A model generated the notes under the pieces. That model was not told where the DNA came from. It worked only from the letters and a program-made list of their open reading frames with translations, and made no database searches. The position numbers and the translations under genes are program-made. From Hyphomonadaceae bacterium UBA2389 (GTDB lineage: Bacteria > Pseudomonadota > Alphaproteobacteria > Caulobacterales > Aquidulcibacteraceae), in contig DDSN01000105.1 in assembly GCA_002343395.1 (NCBI GenBank), forward strand, positions 1-7,165: a stretch of DNA of 7,165 nucleotides, written 5' to 3'. Below are positions 1 to 5,904 of the stretch, one piece after another; positions within the stretch are counted from its first letter, which is position 1; every line of letters begins with the position of its first letter.

Positions 1-48
1 GCCGGCGTCTCGCCGGCATGCACCAGCGCTGGCCGGCGGGACGCCGGC
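1..48 (-). repeat. Two tandem GC-rich hairpins downstream of pyk
   Basis: Two copies of the same inverted repeat, arm GCCGGCG, 3-base loop, arm CGCCGGC, lie at 1-17 (loop TCT) and 32-48 (loop GGA), separated by 14 bases. Both stems are perfect 7-bp GC-only helices. They begin 8 bases past the pyk stop, so on the minus strand they could act as transcription-stalling or 3'-end-protecting structures. There is no T-run after either stem, so they do not fit a classical intrinsic terminator. They may instead be units of a dispersed palindromic repeat family. The left copy touches the window edge, so further units could lie outside. The repeats are seen directly; the function is inferred. Confidence 0.55.
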
Positions 49-56
49 GGTCCATA

Positions 57-1469
57 TTACTCCAGCCTTAGCACCCGGATGGTGTTGGTCTTGCCGGCGC
101 GGCCGAAGGGGATGCCGGCGATGATGGCGACGCGGTCGCCGATTTCGGCGACGCCGAGCTTGCGGACGGCGGCGTCGGCTTTCGAGACCATCTCTTCGAC
201 GTTCTCAACGTCCTCCGTCACCATCGAGCGCACGCCCCAGACCAGCGCCAGTTTGCGCGCCGTCATCAAGAATGGCGTAAGCCCGATGACGCCGCAGCGC
301 GGGCGTTCGCGGGCGACGCGGATGGCGCTCGAACCAGTAGCTGTATAAGCGACAAGCGCCGCGCATCCGATGACATCGGCGATGTGACGCGCCGACAGCG
401 CGATCGCGTCCGCCGTGGTCGCTTGTGGCGGCGTCATGTCCCGCGGCAACGATGCCCAGTATTCGTTGTCGTTTTCGACCGCGCGAATGATACGGTCCAT
501 GATAGCCACGGCGCTCTGAGGATGACGCCCCACGGCGCTCTCCGCCGATAGCATCACCGCATCCGCGCCTTGATAGACGGCGGTGGCGACGTCGGAGGCT
601 TCCGCGCGCGTCGGCGTCGGCGCATCCACCATGCTCTCCAGCATGTGGGTGGCGACGATGACAGGTCTGCCCGCGGCGCGCGCCGCGCGGATGATCTGGC
701 GTTGCGCGATCGGCACCTGTTCCGGCGGCAGCTCGACGCCGAGATCGCCGCGCGCGACCATCACCGCATCCGACGCCTCGACGATGGCGTCGATCTCGCT
801 TAAGGCCGATGGTTTTTCAATCTTGGAGATGATCCCGGCGCGATCGCCGATCAACGCACGCGCTTCGCGCACATCCTCGGCGTGCTGCACGAACGACAGC
901 GCCACATAGTCCACGCGGAGATCGAGCGCGTAGGCCAAATCCTCCCGATCCTTCTCGGTGAGCGCGGAGATGGGAATACGCCGCGTCGGAACGTTGACGC
1001 CCTTCTGATTTTTCAGAACGCCGCCAAAATCGACGCGGGCTTTGACCTGGGTGCGCCCCCGCTCGACGATGGTCAGTTGCATCTTGCCGTCGTCGAGCTT
1101 GAGGATATCGCCCTCCTCCAGCGCGTTGACGAGCTCTGGATGGGGCATGCGGATAAGCTTGCCTTCTCCCGGCTCCGCCGACGCCTCGATGGTGACGATA
1201 TCGTTATATTTCAGCGTCACCTGGCCGTCGGCGAACATGCCGACGCGGATTTTCGGCCCCTGCAGGTCGGCGAACACGCAGACCGGCGCGCCCGCTTTCG
1301 CCTCCGCGTCGCGAATGGCGGCCATGCGGCGCGCGTGATCCTCGCGCCCGCCGTGACTGAAATTGAGCCGAAAGCAATCCACGCCGGCTTGGATCAGCAT
1401 GGCGAGGCGTTCCGGCGGATCGCTCGCCGGCCCCATGGTTGCAACAATCTTGCAGTCGCGCGAGCGCAT
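57..1469 (-). CDS. pyk: Pyruvate kinase
   Basis: This is a cytoplasmic glycolytic enzyme that transfers phosphate from phosphoenolpyruvate to ADP, giving pyruvate and ATP. The 470 residues match the usual bacterial length. The (beta/alpha)8 barrel begins with KIVATMGPAS (7-16) and the R34-L-N-F-S-H-G loop. The small B domain follows D68-L-Q-G-P-K-I-R and spans roughly 72-165. The catalytic and metal residues sit in I214-S-K-I-E-K (K216, E218) and R240-G-D-L-G (D242), and the signature threonine is T274. The C-terminal domain (about 350-470) carries a TATGSSA loop at 376-382, where allosteric sugar phosphate binds in regulated homologues. The ATG at 1469 is preceded by GGGGA (1475-1479, minus strand) with 5-base spacing. 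One oddity is that the usual T-Q-M-L-E-S-M signature reads T-H-M-L-E-S-M (H275). It is the last gene of a possible folA-lactonase-pyk transcript. Confidence 0.97.
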   Translation of the reverse strand: MRSRDCKIVATMGPASDPPERLAMLIQAGVDCFRLNFSHGGREDHARRMAAIRDAEAKAGAPVCVFADLQGPKIRVGMFADGQVTLKYNDIVTIEASAEPGEGKLIRMPHPELVNALEEGDILKLDDGKMQLTIVERGRTQVKARVDFGGVLKNQKGVNVPTRRIPISALTEKDREDLAYALDLRVDYVALSFVQHAEDVREARALIGDRAGIISKIEKPSALSEIDAIVEASDAVMVARGDLGVELPPEQVPIAQRQIIRAARAAGRPVIVATHMLESMVDAPTPTRAEASDVATAVYQGADAVMLSAESAVGRHPQSAVAIMDRIIRAVENDNEYWASLPRDMTPPQATTADAIALSARHIADVIGCAALVAYTATGSSAIRVARERPRCGVIGLTPFLMTARKLALVWGVRSMVTEDVENVEEMVSKADAAVRKLGVAEIGDRVAIIAGIPFGRAGKTNTIRVLRLE

Positions 1470-1559
1470 TATGGTCCCCAGTGAATAATGGCCGTTGGCG
1501 GCTGACGCCTCTCGCCTGATAAGTCCCGACGGACTGCGTACTGCCTACCGCTGTTCGAC

Positions 1560-2465
1560 TCAATACGGATTGAAGTTGAGCTTCAAACCCGGCGCCGGCC
1601 AACGCACCTTGGCGAGTTTTCCCGTGCTCGAGAGGGTGATGTACGCGTCGCGCATGTCGGCGCCGCCGAACGCGATGTTGGTGACCAGAACATCAGGCAA
1701 CGGCGTATGGGTTGAAACGCCCGCCGGCGTGATCGTGGTTACGCCGCCGTCAAGAATGGTCGCGACGCAGACATCGCCATTGGCCTGCACCGCGAGGCTG
1801 TCAAAGAACACGTGCCGCGGCTGGACCGCGATGCACCGCCCGCCCGGCGCGCCCAATCCCGGCGCCGCCACCTCGCCTTCGCCCACGACATCGAACGCCC
1901 ACAGCTTTCCGGTATCCGTTTCGGCGGCGTAGACGGTCTGCTCATCCGGCGATAGCCCGACGCCGTTCAGCCCGGTAAAGCCGTACGCCGCCTCCTTGAT
2001 CAGCGACCCGTCCGGCTTCGCATAGTAGAGGCCGCCGCGATCGATCGTGCGCGCGTAATTCTTGCCGAGATCGGTGAACCAGAATCCGCCCGCCTTGTCG
2101 AACACGAGGTCGTTGGGGCCGGAGAGTTTGTGCTCGCCGATCTTGTCGTACACGCGCTCGAACGTCCCGCTCGCGAGATCGACACGCTCGACGCGGCCCG
2201 TCGTGTAATCCGGCGCGGCGTAACCGGGAATGGTGAGCCCGCCCAAATCGTGCCAAGCGAAGCCGCCATTGTTTGTCACGTAGATCGCGCCATCGGGACC
2301 AAACGCCGCGCCGTTTGGTCCGCCGCCGAGGTGAGCGATGACTTCGCTGCGTCCCTTCCACACGCGCGTCAGCGTTTGCCGTTTGATCTCGACCAGGATC
2401 ACGCTGCCGTCGGGCATGACGACGGGACCTTCCGGAAAGGCCAAGCCTTCAGCGATGATGTCCAT
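1560..2465 (-). CDS. SMP-30/gluconolactonase family lactone hydrolase
   Basis: This is a metal-dependent six-bladed beta-propeller of the SMP-30/gluconolactonase/LRE family (301 residues), which typically opens sugar lactones to aldonic acids in the cytoplasm. The expected divalent-metal ligands are visible: E12 in F-P-E-G-P, N118 in G-P-N-D-L-V-F-D, N167 in L-N-G-V-G-L-S-P-D and D222 in D-S-L-A-V-Q-A-N-G-D-V. N51 lies in G-P-N-G-A-A-F-G-P-D-G. The C-terminus ends in the family-like L-N-F-N-P-Y. I chose the ATG at 2465 because members usually begin just before the A-E-G-L-A-F-P-E-G-P strand. A GTG at 2501 would add 12 unremarkable residues, and neither start has a strong Shine-Dalgarno. There is no signal peptide. 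It lies 60 bases after folA and 90 bases before the pyk ATG. The exact lactone (gluconate, xylonate or other) cannot be read from the sequence. Confidence 0.9.
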   Translation of the reverse strand: MDIIAEGLAFPEGPVVMPDGSVILVEIKRQTLTRVWKGRSEVIAHLGGGPNGAAFGPDGAIYVTNNGGFAWHDLGGLTIPGYAAPDYTTGRVERVDLASGTFERVYDKIGEHKLSGPNDLVFDKAGGFWFTDLGKNYARTIDRGGLYYAKPDGSLIKEAAYGFTGLNGVGLSPDEQTVYAAETDTGKLWAFDVVGEGEVAAPGLGAPGGRCIAVQPRHVFFDSLAVQANGDVCVATILDGGVTTITPAGVSTHTPLPDVLVTNIAFGGADMRDAYITLSSTGKLAKVRWPAPGLKLNFNPY

Positions 2466-2525
2466 GACGCGTGATCCAATCTGAGAAGCGACAGGCCGCA
2501 CCTGACACCAAGCGCCCAGGCTCGT

Positions 2526-3035
2526 CTAGCGTTCCAGCACGCGCACGGTGAAATCGGCGTCGTCGTCCGGCCCGCGCGCAACCTGCTCCCGGCTCGCTTC
2601 ACGCCACGTCGATACGTCGATGTCGAGCCGGGCGTCGCCTGGCGGTTCAAGATCCACTTCGGTCAGCACGATCCGATCGGCCAACGGCAACGCCTGCCGG
2701 TAAAGCTCCGCGCCGCCGATCACGCACGCCTCCTCGGCGCCGGACGCTTGCGCCATCGCGCGCCCAGCGGCCAGCATGACAGCGAGATCGGTGTACACGC
2801 GCGCGCCGTCGGCGACATACGACCCATCGCGCGTCAGCACGAGATTGGCGCGTCCGGGCAGCGGCCGCTTCGGTAGACTTTCCCAGGTCTTGCGCCCCAT
2901 CAGCACGGGCTTTCCCATGGTGACGGCCTTGAACCGCTTCATATCCGACTTCAGCCGCCATGGCAGCGCGCCCTCGGCGCCGATGACGCCGTTTTTCGCG
3001 ATTGCAACGACAAGGGTCAGTTTGGCGTGCGTCAT
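2526..3035 (-). CDS. folA: Dihydrofolate reductase
   Basis: This enzyme reduces 7,8-dihydrofolate to tetrahydrofolate with NADPH, supplying one-carbon carriers for thymidylate, purine and methionine synthesis. It is the target of trimethoprim. The 169 residues fit the chromosomal type I family. The N-terminal strand is followed by A11-I-A-K-N-G-V-I-G-A, then L25-P-W and the active-site acid D31, with F35 further on. M46-G-R-K-T-W is the NADPH motif, and G61-R-x-N-L-V-L-T-R is the conserved arginine strand. V105-I-G-G-A-E-L-Y is the cofactor glycine pair, and T125 lies in I-V-L-T-E-V. The ATG at 3035 has only a weak purine stretch upstream (AGAAGCGG). The gene often follows thyA, but thyA is not in this window; upstream lies the divergent esterase instead. 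No resistance-type substitution can be judged by eye. Confidence 0.96.
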   Translation of the reverse strand: MTHAKLTLVVAIAKNGVIGAEGALPWRLKSDMKRFKAVTMGKPVLMGRKTWESLPKRPLPGRANLVLTRDGSYVADGARVYTDLAVMLAAGRAMAQASGAEEACVIGGAELYRQALPLADRIVLTEVDLEPPGDARLDIDVSTWREASREQVARGPDDDADFTVRVLER

Positions 3036-3092
3036 GCGCCGCTTCTATCCATGGCGGCGTTTCCCGTCATCCCGTATAGGAGCGGAATTCGC

Positions 3093-3100
3093 GGGAGGGG
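3093..3100 (+). promoter_or_regulatory. Shine-Dalgarno of the secreted esterase
   Basis: GGGAGGGG ends 6 bases before the ATG at 3107, an ideal spacing. It supports that start, which also gives a complete signal peptide. The 71-base folA/esterase intergenic region must hold both divergent promoters, but I could not identify a convincing -35/-10 pair on either strand. Confidence 0.75.
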
Positions 3101-3106
3101 CCGGCC

Positions 3107-5059
3107 ATGTTCAGACTTTGTGCGGCTGCGGCGGCGTTGGCGCTGTTGGCGACGCCCGCGGCGGCTCAAACAGCCGAGCAGCCCTTGTTTGCGCCGATGT
3201 TCACGGATCACGCGCTGCTGCAGCGCGACCGCGCCATCCCCGTGTGGGGCTGGGCGAGCCCGGGCGAAACGGTGACGGTCACGCTCGCGGACAATGAAGT
3301 CCGCACCCGCGCCGACCGCAACGGACGCTGGCTTGCGCGCCTCCCCGCGCTCGCCGCGGGCGGGCCCTACGAACTCAGCGCACGCACCCATCACACGCGC
3401 CAGACCATCGCCGACGTCATGCTCGGAGATGTTTACCTGTGCTCCGGCCAATCCAACATGGAGTTCGAAACCGCCGTCGCCACGAACGCGCGCTCCATGG
3501 TGCAATCGTCCGCTGATGACAGCCTGCGTCTCTTTGCAGTAACCCGGCGCATCGCCGCCACGCCGCAAACCCGCTTCGAGGCGCCGGATCATTGGGCGGT
3601 CGCGACCCCAGAGAGCGTCGCGTCTTTCTCCGCCGTCTGCTACTTCTTCGGACGCAATCTGAGACAGACGCAGCGCGTGCCCATCGGCCTCGTCGAGGCG
3701 GCCTGGGGCGGCACGCCGATCGAAGCGTGGATGAGCGACGCCGCGTTCCATCGCTTGGGCGGCTACGAAGCGCGATTATCGGACGCCGCGCTCGCCGAGC
3801 GCGATCCAGCCGCCGCACAAGCCGCGCATGAAGCCGCGCTGCGCGCATGGTGGCGCGGCATTGATCGCGGCGAACGCGATGGGTATGCGCGCGCGGATTT
3901 CGACGCGTCGGACTGGGCCTCTGTCCGCCCCGCTGGTTTTTGGGAAAACGCGGGCGAGCGAACGCTCGAAAGCCTCGACGGCGTGGTTTGGCACCAAGCG
4001 GAATTCACGCTCACCGAAGCGCAGGCGTCGCAGGCAGCGCAGGCGCTGCTCGGCCCCGCTGACGACGTCGACATCACGTACATCAATGGCGTTCAAATTG
4101 GCGCGACCCACGGCTGGGACACGCCGCGCGCCTACGCCGTACCCGTCGGCGTGCTGCGCGCGGGACGAAACGTCCTCGCCTCCAGCGTGCTCGACACCGG
4201 CGGCGGCGGCGGATGGTGGGGGCCAGCGACGGAAAAGGTGCTGCGCCTTGCCGATGGGACGAACGTACCGCTCGCCGCGCAGCCCTGGCGGTATCGCATC
4301 ACAGCATCGCTCGCCGATGTTCCCGCGCCGCCCTCCGCGCCGCGCACCGGCCCCAACAACTACGCAGCACTCCGCGACGGCATGATCGCGCCAATCGCGC
4401 CTTATGCGTTGAGCGGCGTGCTTTGGTACCAGGGCGAGTCGAACGCCGCCGCGCCCGACGAATATGCGCGTCTGCTGCCCGCGATGATGAACGACTGGCG
4501 CCGCGCCTTCGCCACGCCGCATCTCCCCTTCTTCATCGCGCAGCTCAGCAGCTTCGGCGCGCCGTCCGCTGGCGCGCCACGCGCCGGTTGGGGCGGGTTG
4601 CGTGACGTGCAACGCCGCGTCGCCGAGGCCGACCCGCATGCGGGCCTCGCCGTAACCGTCGATGTCGGCGACCGCTACGATGTTCACCCTCCGCAAAAGC
4701 AGATCGTCGGCGAACGGCTTGCGCGCATCGCGCGCCGGCTGATCTACGGCGAGGCCGTCGCTGACAGCGGCCCGACGCCACTTACCGCGCGGCGAGACGG
4801 CGGCGAGATTGTCGTTCGCTTCGCGCATGCGCCGCTGACGGCCTATAGCGCCAACAGACCCATGGCGTTCGAACTCTGCGACGCCGCGCGCGCTTGTCAA
4901 TTCGTCGACGGGCGCATTGTGGGCGACAGCGAGGTGCGGCTTGACGCGCGCGGAGCCGCGCCCGCGTTCGTGCGCTATTGCTGGGGCGACGGCGTGATCT
5001 GCAACCTGTTCAACGCCGCTGATTTGCCCGCGCCCACGTTCGAACTCGCCGTCGAATAA
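3107..5059 (+). CDS. Secreted sialate O-acetylesterase-type SGNH esterase
   Basis: The protein has 650 residues and a Sec signal peptide (hydrophobic 5-19, A18-A-A|Q21 cleavage), so it acts in the periplasm or outside the cell. It belongs to the sialate 9-O-acetylesterase family, which removes O-acetyl groups from sugars. SGNH blocks visible are S113-G-Q-S-N-M-E-F (nucleophile S116), W200-G-G-T-P-I-E-A-W, W440-Y-Q-G-E-S-N-A and D525-V-H-P-P-x-K-Q (D525 and H527 as the catalytic acid/base pair). An N-terminal beta domain (about 25-105) precedes the catalytic fold. A galactose-binding-like beta-sandwich (about 265-395, with V-V-W-H-Q-A-E-F and the G-rich G365-G-G-G-G-W-W turn) is inserted between the catalytic blocks, as is common in the family. 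The C-terminus (about 555-650) is a further beta domain. No sialic-acid catabolism genes are nearby, so acetylated plant or algal polysaccharide is at least as likely a substrate (inference). Confidence 0.92.
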   Translation: MFRLCAAAAALALLATPAAAQTAEQPLFAPMFTDHALLQRDRAIPVWGWASPGETVTVTLADNEVRTRADRNGRWLARLPALAAGGPYELSARTHHTRQTIADVMLGDVYLCSGQSNMEFETAVATNARSMVQSSADDSLRLFAVTRRIAATPQTRFEAPDHWAVATPESVASFSAVCYFFGRNLRQTQRVPIGLVEAAWGGTPIEAWMSDAAFHRLGGYEARLSDAALAERDPAAAQAAHEAALRAWWRGIDRGERDGYARADFDASDWASVRPAGFWENAGERTLESLDGVVWHQAEFTLTEAQASQAAQALLGPADDVDITYINGVQIGATHGWDTPRAYAVPVGVLRAGRNVLASSVLDTGGGGGWWGPATEKVLRLADGTNVPLAAQPWRYRITASLADVPAPPSAPRTGPNNYAALRDGMIAPIAPYALSGVLWYQGESNAAAPDEYARLLPAMMNDWRRAFATPHLPFFIAQLSSFGAPSAGAPRAGWGGLRDVQRRVAEADPHAGLAVTVDVGDRYDVHPPQKQIVGERLARIARRLIYGEAVADSGPTPLTARRDGGEIVVRFAHAPLTAYSANRPMAFELCDAARACQFVDGRIVGDSEVRLDARGAAPAFVRYCWGDGVICNLFNAADLPAPTFELAVE

Positions 5060-5092
5060 CGCGCGACACGCACATCTTCTCATCATCGCAAA

Positions 5093-5106
5093 GTGACAAC
5101 GGTCAC
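5093..5106. promoter_or_regulatory. Short palindrome upstream of the tonB-like gene
   Basis: GTGAC-AACG-GTCAC is a perfect inverted repeat with 5-base arms and a 4-base spacer, lying 75 bases before the ATG at 5181 in the 121-base intergenic region. The shape suits a dimeric regulator's operator or a weak hairpin. A match of this length can occur by chance, and no promoter elements are clear around it. Confidence 0.3.
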
Positions 5107-5168
5107 AGCGCACGCAGAAGCGTTCGGGAAAGCGAGGCGAAACCGCACCCCGCCGCTTCGGCGATCCC

Positions 5169-5174
5169 AGGAGG
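5169..5174 (+). promoter_or_regulatory. Shine-Dalgarno that decides the tonB-like start
   Basis: AGGAGG is a perfect Shine-Dalgarno. It directly abuts an ATG at 5175 (no spacer) but stands 6 bases before the ATG at 5181. The normal spacing favours 5181, shortening the protein by two residues. Confidence 0.8.
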
Positions 5175-5180
5175 ATGACG

Positions 5181-5882
5181 ATGAGCGAACACGACGCAAT
5201 GGAACCGCGCGGCGGCGGCGCGCGTTCGAAGTGGCTCCTGGCCGGGATTGGCGCCGCGGTGCTGCTCGGCGGCGGCTACTTCGCGTGGACGACGTTCGCC
5301 CCGCCCAGCCCGCGCGCGACGCAGGCCGCCTACGACGCCGCCTCGCCCGTAGAGAATTTCGCGTCCGATGACGACCTCCGTTCGACGCAAGACGAGCGCA
5401 TCGAAGTCGCCAGCGCAGCGGAAGGCACAGCGGCCGAAACGCCCGCGCCGCCCGCACCGCGCAGAGCGGCTCGCACGCAGGCGCCGTCGCCGGTCACGCC
5501 GGCCGTCGTTCCTGAAGAAACCATCGGCATCATGCCCGCAGCCGTGTCGCCTCAAGACGGCGACGACATCGTGATCACCGCGCATCGCCCGGTATGGACC
5601 CGCGTGCCCAGCGCACGCCGGCTCTCAGCGCTCTACCCCGAACGCGCATTGGAGCGTGGCCGCGAAGGCGAAGCGCGCCTGCACTGCACCGTGCAGGAAG
5701 GCGGCGCGCTGGATTGCGCGCGGCATGAGGAAACGCGCCGGGAGTTTGGCGTCGCCGCGTTGCGCGTCGCGCGCGCGTTTCGCCACGCCACCACCTTGTC
5801 CGACGGCCGCGACGCTGTCGGCACACCCGTGAATCTGCGCGTCGTGTTTCGGATGGAGGGCGAGAGCCGGCGGCGCGGGTAG
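5181..5882 (+). CDS. TonB-family energy transducer
   Basis: This 233-residue inner-membrane protein couples the proton-motive force to outer-membrane receptors. A short cytoplasmic head (1-17) leads into one membrane helix (about 18-39, A/G/L-rich), then a periplasmic linker rich in Ala, Pro and Glu (about 40-127), then a TonB C-terminal domain (about 138-226). That domain shows the family pattern Y152-P-E-R-A, G163-E-A-R-L-x-C-T-V, a G-A-L-D-C turn, F189-G-V-A-A-L-R-V-A and a final N218-L-R-V-V-F strand. C169 and C179 could form a disulfide. The linker lacks the long Glu-Pro/Lys-Pro repeats of E. coli TonB. D128-D-I-V-I-T-A-H-R-P, just before the folded domain, looks like a TonB box. No exbB, exbD or receptor gene is in the window, so it is probably one of several TonB paralogues. 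Confidence 0.85.
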   Translation: MSEHDAMEPRGGGARSKWLLAGIGAAVLLGGGYFAWTTFAPPSPRATQAAYDAASPVENFASDDDLRSTQDERIEVASAAEGTAAETPAPPAPRRAARTQAPSPVTPAVVPEETIGIMPAAVSPQDGDDIVITAHRPVWTRVPSARRLSALYPERALERGREGEARLHCTVQEGGALDCARHEETRREFGVAALRVARAFRHATTLSDGRDAVGTPVNLRVVFRMEGESRRRG

Positions 5883-5886
5883 CAAG

Positions 5887-5904
5887 GGGCGAACGCTAGC
5901 GCCC
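5887..5904. terminator. Possible shared hairpin between convergent genes
   Basis: The 22-base gap between the tonB-like stop and the facing gene's stop contains GGGCG, an 8-base loop, and CGCCC (a 5-bp GC stem). An outer pair CAAGGG (5883-5888) and CCCTTG (5915-5920) could form an alternative stem. There is no T-tract on either strand, so bidirectional termination is possible but weakly supported. Confidence 0.3.

Noticed and set aside
882..1484. A 200-codon plus-strand frame antisense to pyk
   Set aside because: Its composition is what the reverse strand of a GC-rich gene gives, with no domain features, and pyk on the other strand is certain.
2499..2501. GTG at 2501 as the lactonase start
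   Set aside because: It adds 12 residues without family similarity and a less usual start codon. The ATG at 2465 begins where homologues usually begin, although neither has a strong ribosome site.
3036..3106. Divergent promoters between folA and the esterase, for example a TATACG box on the minus strand
   Set aside because: No matching -35 element at proper distance; in GC-rich DNA one AT-rich hexamer is too weak to call.
3032..3751. A 239-codon minus-strand frame overlapping the start of folA and the esterase
   Set aside because: It covers the folA/esterase promoter region and esterase signal peptide antisense, shows no family motif, and would overlap the start of folA.
3776..5113. A 445-codon open frame on the minus strand, antisense to the esterase
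   Set aside because: It is rich in Arg/Ala/Gly/Val, has no recognisable motif, and lies opposite a gene with clear catalytic motifs. In high-GC DNA such long antisense frames are expected because stop codons are rare.
5093..5121. A -35-like GTGACA upstream of the tonB-like gene
   Set aside because: No -10-like hexamer lies at 16-18 bases downstream, so I do not call a promoter there.
5175..5177. ATG at 5175 as the tonB-like start
   Set aside because: The Shine-Dalgarno AGGAGG touches this codon with no spacer, while the ATG at 5181 has the normal 6-base gap.
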